From Cylindrotheca closterium (taxonomy: Eukaryota; Bacillariophyta; Bacillariophyceae; Bacillariales; Bacillariaceae): DNA of 64,000 bases. Made by a program: the position numbers and the translations under genes. This document shows, piece after piece, positions 54,248-63,507 of this stretch (positions within the stretch are counted from its first letter, which is position 1; each line of letters opens with the position of its first letter). Below the pieces are notes generated by a model, which searched no databases, was not told the DNA's origin, and saw only the letters and a program-made list of their open reading frames with translations. The stretch spans positions 578,816-642,815 of the forward strand of contig CAKOGP040001869.1 of the NCBI GenBank assembly GCA_933822405.4. Direction: 5' to 3'.

Positions 54248-55843
54248 CTCATATTTCATAAATGGGGTTGGGTATTTTTGAAAACCGCCGTATTTTTCGT
54301 ACCACCTCTACGTGTCGTCAGCTTTCCTCATGAAATATCGTGAGATATGAATATGACGGAGGGCAGACCATTAGTTTTTGAAAATAAAAAATAAAGCACT
54401 TCTAACCCGGATATGTCGCTAGCTCTTTTGTCGTGAGCTGCACTGGTCTGAAGCTCTTTGTAATATGTGTCATTGTTTTGCATCAACATCACATCAACTT
54501 CAAGCTTGCAGACAAAAGCCAAGGAACCGCAAAACAAACAAGCAGCACCACAACAGTTGCGACCTAGTGAGATAAAAATGACGACATGACAGGCGCCTGA
54601 AGCGAGAACGGCAGACTCCAGTGCAACAAGCAGCACAACAAGCGGAGAATGAATCATCAGCTTCACGCGAGCTGCGACAATACGCCAGCATTGTGGATTC
54701 GGAGTCAGAATTTTTGTTATGAGAGACATGCAATCGATCGAGAGGTCCTACGGATCGATAGAAGTGCAACCACCCCCCAACTTCACGCTTGTTGGAAAGT
54801 GGTTTTAACAACTTGATTGCATCATCTTGTGATTGAATCGACATCATCCTGGAAAGGTCAAACAAGGCATGAGAGAGCAGTCAAATCTACCAGTTGAGAT
54901 TATCGCTGCGATTCTAGTGAAGTATACACTTCTCTGAGGCTTGCGACAACGAGCATGTGCAATTTGCTGATTATCTGGACCTGAAGCATCAATCGGCTTG
55001 TTGTTTGGGTAGAAACGTAAAGGGCGAACGCAAGGCTCAATTTCATCGCAAATATACTACATGTGTATGCAAAGATCGAAGACACAATAATCAACATTGG
55101 TTGGGAAAGATTTAAAAACGACAACAAACGCAGAATCCCGACTGGGCTCCATTGTGGCCAATTTTTTTTCTCCAGGCCAGTGTTTTGAACGAAGCTGTCT
55201 ACTATCGTATAGAAAGACGCTTGCAGAGTTCTTTGTGAAAAAAATTCTGACGAGAGAATAGAATAGAACAAATGAGGGCTTGATTCTGCCAATGCGGAGA
55301 CAGTGACTTGACTTGAACAATGACAAGACGACACTCAAACTGGATACTACTGTTGAAGACAAAAATTATAGTCAATAGAGAATCAAGCTAGAAGCTTGAA
55401 CAATACGTTCTACTATTATACATCTCCATCACCATGTAACGCTAGTCATTCCGGTTTGCCAATATACTGTCACATTCTCTAGGAAGGCCAGAACTTGTTC
55501 AACTGGAGCTGAGGTGGTTTGGTTAGGTTGCGTCCATTCTGGAAAAGCAGGTTTGCGTATCAGATTGCAAGTGGCTGGTATAGAATGTTTTTAGTTTGCT
55601 TATTCTTTATATTTGATGATCCAGGACCATCCAATCTACCGGTAGAACTGGATCTTCCTGATTATTATTTTAAGCACTGGTGTTTCACGAGTCTCTCATA
55701 TCCCCTGAAACTCTCCCCTCATATATTTTGATTTGCTTTTTGAAAGAAAATAGCCCGGATTTGGTTCCAGCTGACGACATGTACACGTACGTAGAAGCTG
55801 GTAGTCGTGAGCTGATTTGCAAACCCCATTTATCCGATATGTG
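54248..55843. mobile_element. TIR-bounded repeat unit 3, longer copy
   Basis: The third unit has the same ends but is 222 bp longer than units 1 and 2. About 196 bp (near 54630-54825) and 26 bp (near 55130-55155) are extra, and scattered substitutions occur. Because the other two are identical and shorter, unit 3 may be the ancestral form. The 26-bp difference keeps a minus-strand frame open here that is broken in units 1 and 2. Confidence 0.6.
54900..55334 (-). pseudogene. Possible degenerate membrane-protein ORF in repeat unit 3
   Basis: An open frame of 144 codons has two hydrophobic stretches (LLSFLNLSQPMLIIVSSIFAY and SIFAMKLSLAFALYV). In units 1 and 2 the same sequence is split into two frames by a 26-bp deletion. 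A second frame further on (54328-54729) is also hydrophobic (VVIFISLGRNCCGAACLFCG). They could be exons of a small membrane protein or chance frames in a non-coding repeat. No family is recognised. Confidence 0.3.
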
Positions 55844-55967
55844 CGCTTTCATCCGTTCATAATTCTGACTCGCCTGCGGCGGCAGTGTTGAATCCGTACA
55901 ATAATACGGGATCTCTGCACCACTTTCCTGACATCATTCTCACTTCAGAAGCAGGCACTGTAATAAT

Positions 55968-56480
55968 ATGTCCATTACCAACAAATACAGTAGCATGAAG
56001 TTCAAAGCAGGCCTCGATGGACGATGGGACAATGATCAATTCCTGTCTCTGGTAGAATGCTACTGTGAAAGGGTACGAAACGATGATTCGCTCGAGCCAT
56101 ACTTTGGTGAAATGGACAAGGACCGTTTGATATCGCTCCAACAAGAATTCCTGTTCGCTGCTTTCTTGCGGCAAAGGGACATGGATTGCAGACTAAACAT
56201 CTGTGAAATATTCGAGAAGGGAATCAGCGATTCTGAGTTTGATGCGCTGCTGGACCACTTTCATCTGGCACTCTCAGATTCTTCCGTTCCTGTGGATGTT
56301 TATGATACATGCCAGCTGTACCTACACGAGACTCGACAGGGCTGCAAATCGAACAAAGGAATGGGCATTTCCGATTGTCCAATGTGTGTACTGAGAACAC
56401 CGGTGCAGCTCGATGCAGTCGAGACCAGAAAGACGAAAGGAATTCGGTCTGTCTTGCGGAAAATTCGGGGTCAGTCATGA
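55968..56480 (+). CDS. Truncated-globin-fold protein lacking heme ligands
   Basis: A single exon of 170 residues starts at the ATG at 55968. Residues about 20-125 follow the truncated hemoglobin pattern: FLSLVECYCERVRNDDSL, EPYFGEMD, LISLQQEFLFAAFL, then GISDSEFDALLDHFHLAL and VDVYDTCQLYL. In heme-binding members a Tyr follows the first helix (FYxRV) and a proximal His lies before the GI(S/T) motif. Here these positions are Cys (YCERV) and Glu or Cys (ICEIFEKGI), so heme binding is unlikely. The C-terminal ~45 residues are basic with a CPMC pair. A regulatory role as in heme-free globin relatives is possible but speculative. Confidence 0.55.
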   Translation: MSITNKYSSMKFKAGLDGRWDNDQFLSLVECYCERVRNDDSLEPYFGEMDKDRLISLQQEFLFAAFLRQRDMDCRLNICEIFEKGISDSEFDALLDHFHLALSDSSVPVDVYDTCQLYLHETRQGCKSNKGMGISDCPMCVLRTPVQLDAVETRKTKGIRSVLRKIRGQS

Positions 56481-57174
56481 CTACCATCCGTCCTTCGGAA
56501 ATAATGGAAACAGGCGTCGTCCTGGTGTCCCTTAAAGTTAAGCATCACTTTGATGTTTGATGCCAAGTGTTTCCGGAGCGACGGCAAAGGGGGGTTCAAC
56601 CCTTGTACATACCGCATACTGTATTGTAATCATAGAATGATAGTTATCGATATTCCACATGACATTTAAAATTTTTTTGAAGTACTGTAATTGCGATGCT
56701 GTGTTCTCCATCGCTCTATCTCATTTCAAAGATGGGGAAGCAAGGAAACGAAGCGTCTTTGCAGCCATGTTATCGTGTCACATTCGAGAGAGACTACTAG
56801 AGATGCTTTCCGTTTCACAATCACGAGCGAGACTAAAGATGCAATTCGCGAGACTAGAGGTTTCTTGATTGGTCTCGAAACAGGCAGTATAGTACCAAGA
56901 AACTTCGAAAGTATCACACGCAGTGCAGCATATGTTTATCTGTCTCTAATTCCTAGATTGTGAGATTGGTACATGCCTAGAGATTATCTTTCTTTTGCTA
57001 TGGTCTGAGGCTGGAATGAATACAGACGCCGTCATCCATGCCAGGAAGACAGTGCCAGAAAAACTTGAACAATCTCACAAAGTCCCACCAAAAAATGGCC
57101 ACAATTCTCAGAAGTTGCCGATGCCAATGCTGTGTGGCTCATGCCCCATCATTCCAATAGGAAATCTGATTGAT
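56481..57174. other. Intergenic region, no gene seen
   Basis: About 690 bp lie between the globin-like gene and the 3' end of the proteasome-like gene. Frames are short and no RNA or repeat was recognised. Confidence 0.45.
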
Positions 57175-58008
57175 TCAATATCTCTGTATTCTCAAACCGT
57201 TTTTGGGTGTAAATGATACCCCTAGCGTACATGATGGTAACTGAACTGTCTCGGCATCCATCTTTCCAAACACTTTGGGTGAAATGGAGTCTTGCAAAAT
57301 GTCACAGAGTTGCTTGAGATCATCACCACCAATCTTCTTTGACGTCGTTGATTGCGAGGCGAGTTCTTTCAATTTGGACTTCGTGTCCTCCGAAACTTTG
57401 CCGTTAATCACAGCGACGCCATCTTCTAGAAGCGTAACGGATCCAGATGGGTCTATTCGAAAGAGTTGTGGTTTTTGGTCCGGATCGCTGCCAGAAACTG
57501 CTGACGGTAGATGAGCTACCAACAGAGTGGATCCAAATGGTCGCGAGCCCGGTTTCATAGTATACTCTTGAAGCAACAGCGACATTTCTTCCAGCAATAA
57601 ATCAATTGGAATAGCTTCTTCAAATGTATAAGAATGTTCCACGGCGAGCCGTTGTGCTGCCGCTATCAGTACCCGACCATCGGCGGAAATCCCAGAATGC
57701 GTCATGGCAATGTGAGGAGCCACCGATGAAAATCTGGCAGTCCCATCGTCGACCATAAAGACTGAGGGAAGTATTTGTGGAGCTGCCAGCAGGATTCCAT
57801 TGGTTTTCTCATTGATAATCGCCACAATGGGTGTTCCCATGGCGGCAGCTTCCATGGCTCGTTCCACTTGTCCAAGTTTCCCAGTTGGGTCAAAGGTTGT
57901 TAAGGAAAAGCTATGCCGGCCATTCATTGATGATCCTCGAACAGGAGAGACCATAGCGAAGCCTAGTACAAGCAGAGAGAACCAGCGATATCTTGCTAGA
58001 TGATGCAT
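57175..58008 (-). CDS. Divergent proteasome alpha-type subunit with signal peptide
   Basis: A single exon of 277 residues starts at the ATG at 58008. Residues about 31-50 (GRHSFSLTTFDPTGKLGQVE) are the alpha-subunit signature, closest to alpha2 (SFSLTTFSPSGKL). The Ntn-hydrolase body follows (MGTPIVAIINEKTNGILLA, HIAMTHSGISADGRVLIAAA, RPFGSTLLVAHL). It is preceded by a basic residue set and a hydrophobic core (WFSLLVLGFAMVSPVRG) that reads as a signal peptide. Cytosolic 20S alpha subunits have none. The C-terminal ~70 residues diverge from known alpha2. Use of the ATG at codon 28 would give a normal cytosolic form. If the long form is made, the protein enters the secretory or plastid-periplastid route. 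Function in a 20S ring is uncertain. Confidence 0.75.
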   Translation of the reverse strand: MHHLARYRWFSLLVLGFAMVSPVRGSSMNGRHSFSLTTFDPTGKLGQVERAMEAAAMGTPIVAIINEKTNGILLAAPQILPSVFMVDDGTARFSSVAPHIAMTHSGISADGRVLIAAAQRLAVEHSYTFEEAIPIDLLLEEMSLLLQEYTMKPGSRPFGSTLLVAHLPSAVSGSDPDQKPQLFRIDPSGSVTLLEDGVAVINGKVSEDTKSKLKELASQSTTSKKIGGDDLKQLCDILQDSISPKVFGKMDAETVQLPSCTLGVSFTPKNGLRIQRY

Positions 58009-58145
58009 ATTGTTATGGCTGATGTTGTTGATGTTATTGCATTGTGATACTGTACAATTATTGTCGGCGGCGTTGATTATTAGTTGGCTTGATTGGTTGG
58101 ATTGGTGAGGTTGTCGACCCGTTCGATTAAAGAGAAGTTATACTT

Positions 58146-59107
58146 TTACTCAGTATCGACCTCTACCCCTACCTCAACCTTCTTCTCTGATTTTCCACCA
58201 GTCAGACCATCCACAAGGCTCTGAGGGGGCTCTTCAATTGTTCCATTCTTGTAAAGCCACGCCCCATGAGTCTTGGCTCGTTCAAAGGTGGATGTCTCCA
58301 TGAAAGCAGTGACTTCCCCAGTCTCTCTCAATATCAGCTCGGCAATAAATGTAACATTTGCAGTTTGATCATCCTCAAAATACTCCTCATTCGACACTAA
58401 GCATCTCTTCATATCAAAATTATCGTACATGTTGGTTCTGTGGTTTCACAGCACAAGTTTGATAAGCAAGAAACACGAAAAATGTTGTCAGCTATTTACC
58501 ATGAGAATATTCCTTCGACATCAAAACAAAATTGCGTGTTGCTTACTTGATCGTTTCCTTCCATTGTTTCAAGTCAGTATTGAAATCCTTATGTAGTGGA
58601 TGTGTCGATGCCATCAAGAATTCAGGCTGTAAGAAAAGAGTGAAGAAGAGCCATGAGATTTTTTTTCCAATCAATTGCAAAACCAAACCAACACTTTTCC
58701 CAGCCATCCATCTTTCTCAAGCTTGATCAATAACATCAACTTACCTGTTTCTTTGCATACGCCGAATATCTCGCCCGCACAATTTCTCCAGCAGTCGCTC
58801 CCTTGAAGGCAGTGACATCCTTGTGAATCTTTCCACAGCAACCACTATAGGTCAGTCCGGAACCGCACGGACACGGTTCCATGGAAGCTCCTCCAAATCC
58901 ACCACCACCAGTATTTCGCTTTTTCTTGGTCTTGGTTTTCTTGTTTGCCGCAAACAGAGGAGTCAAAACGTCATGATGTTCTCGTCGTACCGTCAGACTC
59001 CTCCTCCTCATTGGAAGCAAGGAAAACGGATGCACGAAATCCATCATTGTGAGGATCATGAGGAGAGCAAAAGCCAGCAGTAGTAAAGAGGACTGAGCAG
59101 TAATCAT
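58146..59107 (-). CDS. YchJ/UPF0225-like SEC-C protein with N-terminal targeting signal
   Basis: Three exons, complement(join(58146..58437,58547..58626,58745..59107)), encode 244 residues. The first 30 residues (SSLLLLAFALLMILTMMDF) form a signal sequence, followed by an Arg/Ser-rich stretch, which suggests plastid or secretory targeting. The SEC-C zinc motif is CPCGSGLTYSGCCG. The YchJ-type NTF2-like domain follows (AGEIVRARYSAYAKKQ, PEFLMASTHPLHKD, WKETIK, ANVTFIAELILRETGE, FERAKTHGAWLYKNG). The family is bacterial and plant, with unknown function; SEC-C is a zinc-binding motif shared with SecA. Exon 2 has 80 nt and is needed to link the two halves. Confidence 0.85.
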
Positions 59108-59239
59108 TTTGTCGTTTGATTTTAGGTATATATAAAGTATATGAATGGATACCGGTAGATGAAATTATTGTTCCAACTATATACCGGTAGCATGTGATGT
59201 GATGGATGATGTTTTCGTTGATGATTCTGATGTCTTATC

Positions 59240-59247
59240 GCGCGAAA
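59240..59247. promoter_or_regulatory. E2F-like half site in a divergent promoter
   Basis: GCGCGAAA, the reverse complement of TTTCGCGC, lies in the 402-bp gap between divergent genes starting at 59107 and 59510. It is weaker than the palindromes at 9825 and 36940 and could be chance. Confidence 0.35.
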
Positions 59248-59509
59248 ACGTGCGATTGCATGTTTGACGGTTGTGGGTTGATTCAAATGACGGAAGTGAG
59301 GAAAGTTCAAAGTGCGACAGTGTTGCATTCTTCACTTGTCTACACTACAGTATCGGGTTAACACTTTAACCCCCTTGTAGCTGCTGCTTCACTTGTTGAA
59401 CCCATCATTGCCATTGTTCCGCCATTGTAACTCTGGAAGAATAAATTGGAAACCAGGAATCAAACAAGCAAACAAACACTTTACATTCCATTCCATTCCA
59501 TTCAGTATC

Positions 59510-61075
59510 ATGGAGACCATCAATGCCGTTCTGTTGATGCTTGCCACGTTGATTTCTGCATTGATTGTACACCAATTGCTGAAACCAAAGCCGAAGGCAA
59601 AGAAAGTAGATACAAAAGCCTTCGAATCTATTATCGACGACGATGGTTGGGCCGAAGAGGAAGAGGGAGAAAAAAACGCTGTGCCTGCCCTCACAACCGT
59701 CCCGTCTCCGGAAGCCATGCCAATGCCTACAGCAGCACCACAAGATATTATTCCTGATCCGCCAAAGAAGATAAATGAAGGTCCATATAATATTGGAGAT
59801 CGTGTCGTTCTAAAAAATCTAGTCAGCGCCCAAGAGTTGAATGGACGTCACGGTTTCATTGCGGACCTTTGGGATAAAAAGACGGAACGATACCCTGTCG
59901 ATTTGGATTTGATGGATCCCACACGCAAGAGCCCGCTGTCCGTCAAGGTTGGAAATATGGAAAAGGAACCTGTCATGAAGGATACAGAACGCGCCATGGC
60001 TGTCAAGGCTTGTCTTGAAGAGTCCGAAGCACGGACTGCATCCTTCATTTTCTCTGCACTCCGTGGATCCCTTCAGAATTCGCTCAAGGGAGAAAAGGAT
60101 CCTCAAAAGCTTGCCGCCTTTGGATGGAAGTTCTGGAAGACTCCCGATGGTCAAGGTGTCTATCCGTCACTGAGAGATTTTTTGACCAAGGGTATTCTCG
60201 AACAAAACAAATTGGAGGATTTGGAGAAACAACTCAACGCGGCGAACCCCAAGGGAGCCTATGCCAAGGTCAGCAAGGCCATGACATCCGAATTGGCAGT
60301 TGCATCGTGGCACATTCGAGTATCGGGTGCCTTTTGGATTGTCGGTGTTGGCCCCGAAGGTACTTTGGTGGTTCCAGAAAACAATACGAGACAAGTCTAC
60401 TCTATTCTGGGCTTAAAAGTTCCACTCGGAGCACAAGGGCAATTCCCTCGTCCTCCAAAGTTCTTTTTGACATTATTGCCGTGGTACGGTCGCATCATTC
60501 ATGACCCCATGATCATGACGACTACAGGGGGGAATCAAGTGGAATTGGCGAATCCACAACTGGCGGTAGATCTTGTTACCGCCTGCAAAGCTGCCACACA
60601 AGAAGGTCGTGTCGTTTCTCGTTTGGCACAACTAGAAGTGGAAGGAGGAAGCAAAGAGGGTTTGCCATACCATCCTTTCAACAAGCCACCGCCAACGAAG
60701 ATGGACCCTGCTACCGAAAAGGAACGTGGTTTTGTAGACAGTTTGGCAGACTACACTAGTGCCGCTGACAAGCAACCGACATCTGCGTGGAACTTTATTC
60801 GTTCTGGAAGAGATAACAACGAAGTTATCATTATCAATGGCAAGGGAGCCAAGTTGGGAGCATTCTTGGCCGGAGGCCCAGAACCAACTCATATGGAAAT
60901 TTTGGAATCCTTGTTGGTAGTGTGTCAAGAGAAGAAGGAACGACCTCGCATTGTGGGCGTGGACACCCCTTCGGCCGTTACTCGGCTGCAATTTTTGACG
61001 CAGGGTGTCGCCAATATGACTGTCGCCCAAGTCAACGTCACACGAAAGCCCCAGCAGCAAGCACCAAGTTCATAG
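59510..61075 (+). CDS. Unknown membrane-anchored protein with KOW-like motif
   Basis: A single exon of 521 residues starts at the ATG at 59510; upstream in-frame codons lack an ATG. An N-terminal helix (AVLLMLATLISALIVHQLL) is followed by a Pro/Glu linker and, near residues 90-125, a segment NIGDRVVLKNL..LNGRHGFIADLW of the type found as a small beta fold in many algal proteins. The middle and C-terminal parts (HIRVSGAFWIVGVGPEGTL, LPWYGRIIHDPMIM, AWNFIRSGRDNNEVIIING, ILESLLVVCQEKKERPRIVGV) look like a globular domain that is not recognised. Probably a type II or tail-out membrane protein. Function unknown. Confidence 0.75.
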   Translation: METINAVLLMLATLISALIVHQLLKPKPKAKKVDTKAFESIIDDDGWAEEEEGEKNAVPALTTVPSPEAMPMPTAAPQDIIPDPPKKINEGPYNIGDRVVLKNLVSAQELNGRHGFIADLWDKKTERYPVDLDLMDPTRKSPLSVKVGNMEKEPVMKDTERAMAVKACLEESEARTASFIFSALRGSLQNSLKGEKDPQKLAAFGWKFWKTPDGQGVYPSLRDFLTKGILEQNKLEDLEKQLNAANPKGAYAKVSKAMTSELAVASWHIRVSGAFWIVGVGPEGTLVVPENNTRQVYSILGLKVPLGAQGQFPRPPKFFLTLLPWYGRIIHDPMIMTTTGGNQVELANPQLAVDLVTACKAATQEGRVVSRLAQLEVEGGSKEGLPYHPFNKPPPTKMDPATEKERGFVDSLADYTSAADKQPTSAWNFIRSGRDNNEVIIINGKGAKLGAFLAGGPEPTHMEILESLLVVCQEKKERPRIVGVDTPSAVTRLQFLTQGVANMTVAQVNVTRKPQQQAPSS

Positions 61076-61422
61076 ATTTTGTATTTCAAAATGTCACACT
61101 AGTCATACTAGTATGATGAATGAAATGGTATGGAATGCATGTGGGGAACTTGTGTTAAAACAAAAGCACTCTCAACTCATAACACAAAGCAATTGTTGTA
61201 CAAAAGATAGTCTGGATTACTGTTTGCCGTACTCCATATGTTTTGATGTACTTGTATTATACTTGTAACAAAGAGTAAAGATTACTTTACCCAAAAATGA
61301 GAAGAGATCTGAAATGGGACTGAGTTAGCGCCTTGCAGATCCTACCACCAAATCTGAAAACCTCAAAACTCCAGTCAACATTATTATTGTTAAAAATACA
61401 ACAACCTGTTATATTATTTCCA
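61076..61422. other. Intergenic gap, no gene seen
   Basis: About 347 bp between two plus-strand genes. No gene; presumably 3' UTR and promoter. Confidence 0.4.
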
Positions 61423-62451
61423 ATGGTCCTCTACTTTGCCGAAGCTGAGCATTACGACGCAACATCCGATGGATCTTGTACTGCAGCTGACATGGCGGCG
61501 GCGGGAGACTATCCAACTTGGGTGGTTGTCCTCCTTGTCATTGTGAGCCTTCCCACCATCTTGTGGTTCGTCTTGTACAGTCTTCCTCAAATGTACATGG
61601 CATTCCGCCCCGTCCCTGATTTGAAAAAGAGATATGACGCCAAGTGGGCGCTAGTGACTGGTGGAGGTTCTGGTATTGGAAAATCAATTGCGTTCAAGTT
61701 GGCCAAACAAGGATTGAATGTTGTCATTGTTTCCCTGGACGACAAGTTCTTGAAGGAAACCATGACACAACTCAAAGAACAATTTCCTGATTTGGAGTTT
61801 CGCTCGGTCGGTGTCAACTTTGCTCCAGGAGTCGACTATTTGAAGGCAATTTCAGAGGGCACCAAGGACATTGAAATTCCAATCATCTTCAACAATGCTG
61901 GCTTCTTGGTGACTGGATTCTTTGATCAGGCTCCTCTTGGGAAACTACTGGTGAACATGGAATGCAATGCTACTGCTGCAGTAAATATCTCCCATCATTT
62001 TGCCGGCAAACTTGTCGCTAGCAAGAAGAAGGGATGCATCGTCTTTACTAGTAGTGTCGCCGGATTCATTCCCACACCCTTTAGTGGCATGTACGGTGCC
62101 ACCAAGGCTTTTGTCAGCTCCTTGGCTTGCTCTCTTCATATTGAGCTTCAAAGTTTGGGCATTGATGTTTGCGCTATTCATCCATCACCAGTATCGAGTA
62201 ACTTTTATGCCAATTTGGATCACAAGGTTGACCTGATCGAGTCGGCGTCCAAACAAGCTGTGTCACCAGATGCTCTTCCGGACGATATCTTTCGCAGTAT
62301 TGGAGTCTGTGCCCTTCGTGATTTGGGAGGTCTCGCCTTGGGAAGCCGTATGGGAACTTGGTTCCTGCCTTTTAACTTTTTCACTGAAGTCTTTGCCGCG
62401 GCTGCTCCGTTCTTGCCAGATTGGAAGACACACAACAAGGCTCGCGAGTAG
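61423..62451 (+). CDS. Membrane SDR, 17-beta-HSD12/3-oxoacyl-CoA reductase-like
   Basis: A single exon of 342 residues starts at the ATG at 61423. A membrane helix (WVVVLLVIVSLPTILWFVLY) near residues 32-52 precedes the Rossmann domain: VTGGGSGIGK (cofactor loop), NNAG, the catalytic Ser in TSSVAGF, and YGATK for the YxxxK pair. The overall plan (N-terminal anchor, then SDR) matches very-long-chain 3-oxoacyl-CoA reductase and 17-beta-hydroxysteroid dehydrogenase 12, ER enzymes of fatty-acid elongation. The substrate cannot be decided from motifs; a sterol or retinol dehydrogenase is possible. Confidence 0.82.
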   Translation: MVLYFAEAEHYDATSDGSCTAADMAAAGDYPTWVVVLLVIVSLPTILWFVLYSLPQMYMAFRPVPDLKKRYDAKWALVTGGGSGIGKSIAFKLAKQGLNVVIVSLDDKFLKETMTQLKEQFPDLEFRSVGVNFAPGVDYLKAISEGTKDIEIPIIFNNAGFLVTGFFDQAPLGKLLVNMECNATAAVNISHHFAGKLVASKKKGCIVFTSSVAGFIPTPFSGMYGATKAFVSSLACSLHIELQSLGIDVCAIHPSPVSSNFYANLDHKVDLIESASKQAVSPDALPDDIFRSIGVCALRDLGGLALGSRMGTWFLPFNFFTEVFAAAAPFLPDWKTHNKARE

Positions 62452-62621
62452 AAAGCAAAGTCTATCATCAGATAGTCATTTAGAGATAGTATTCTAGCAG
62501 TGCGAAAGAAAGGTCTTCCTATGATAATCCCTATGATGAAAGGTAGGACCTATAATGATAGCAAATATAATACATATTATGACCAAAATTAATCTTGCTT
62601 CTTCAGTATAGTTTTAGAAAC

Positions 62622-63284
62622 TCAAACTAAATCTACTTTCGTATCTATTATCTTCTTCATTTCTTTTCTCCATTCATCTTCTTCTTCCCTCATTTCCTTG
62701 TATTTATCTGCTACATTTTGTTTCCATTCCTCTTCATTTACATCCTTTCCAACCCAGGCTGGAAAGTCTTCTCCCAAATACCGAGTCAACACTGGCACTC
62801 CCAGCAGTTCTCCATTTTCTTGTATGGCTAGCAATTCTTTGAGCTGTTTCTTGAGTGCTTTTTCACCATCCACCCATTTACTCGGTTGGGCCATCATGCG
62901 TGCCGTGGCAGCATTCATGCCCGGATTATCATTGCCGTTATTGCCATTGTTATTATTATCCGCACTAGCAGCACCACTCCCACGACTTTGCCACCAATGC
63001 TCCATATTGTGTTCGGCATTCATGGCATTTTCCGCGACTCGATGACCAACATATTGTGCCTCTTGTTCCAACTTTTTCTCAACTTGTAAAGTCTCCGAAG
63101 GAAAGAGGTACCACGAAAGGCCAAGGATAATCACGGCTACCAGGAGAATGGCCAAAGCGGGATTCAGAAAGGAATAATTCGAGTTCCGGTTGCTCTTACT
63201 TCGGGAGGTTGCGGTGTTGAGCCTCTTGTTATTCGACGGTTTCCGTGAAGGAGTTGACGATGAAGCTGCTGTTCTTCTCAACAT
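62622..63284 (-). CDS. Unknown single-pass membrane protein
   Basis: A single exon of 220 residues starts at the ATG at 63284. A Ser/Arg/Asn-rich N-terminus is followed by one helix (ALAILLVAVIILGLSWYLF, about residues 43-61). Then come a helical region, an Asn/Gly run (residues about 110-120) and a charged C-terminal helix (KYKEMREEEDEWRKEMKKI). No family is recognised. The frame is well defined and coding in character. Confidence 0.65.
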   Translation of the reverse strand: MLRRTAASSSTPSRKPSNNKRLNTATSRSKSNRNSNYSFLNPALAILLVAVIILGLSWYLFPSETLQVEKKLEQEAQYVGHRVAENAMNAEHNMEHWWQSRGSGAASADNNNNGNNGNDNPGMNAATARMMAQPSKWVDGEKALKKQLKELLAIQENGELLGVPVLTRYLGEDFPAWVGKDVNEEEWKQNVADKYKEMREEEDEWRKEMKKIIDTKVDLV

Positions 63285-63507
63285 ACTATGGGAGTGCCTT
63301 TATGTATAGGTAGTGTGTACCGGTATGGTGGATACTGTTTATGAGGGTAAAGTCATGGCTCGTCGATGGTGAAAAGTGTTGCAAATCAGGTTTCTTACGA
63401 TTAGTTCGACTAACGTTTTGAATTTTGAACTGAGACATACATGTACAGTAGAGTATCACAACACGAACACACCATCGCCGCATGAAATTAGGACAGCATT
63501 GGCGAAG

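Noticed and set aside
51480..55843. LTR retrotransposon or CRISPR-like array as explanation of the tandem units
   Set aside because: No reverse transcriptase, integrase, primer-binding site or TG..CA ends; the units are 1.4 kb without spacer-repeat structure.
56659..56963. Two small overlapping plus-strand frames after the globin-like gene
   Set aside because: Short, overlapping and without motifs; treated as intergenic.
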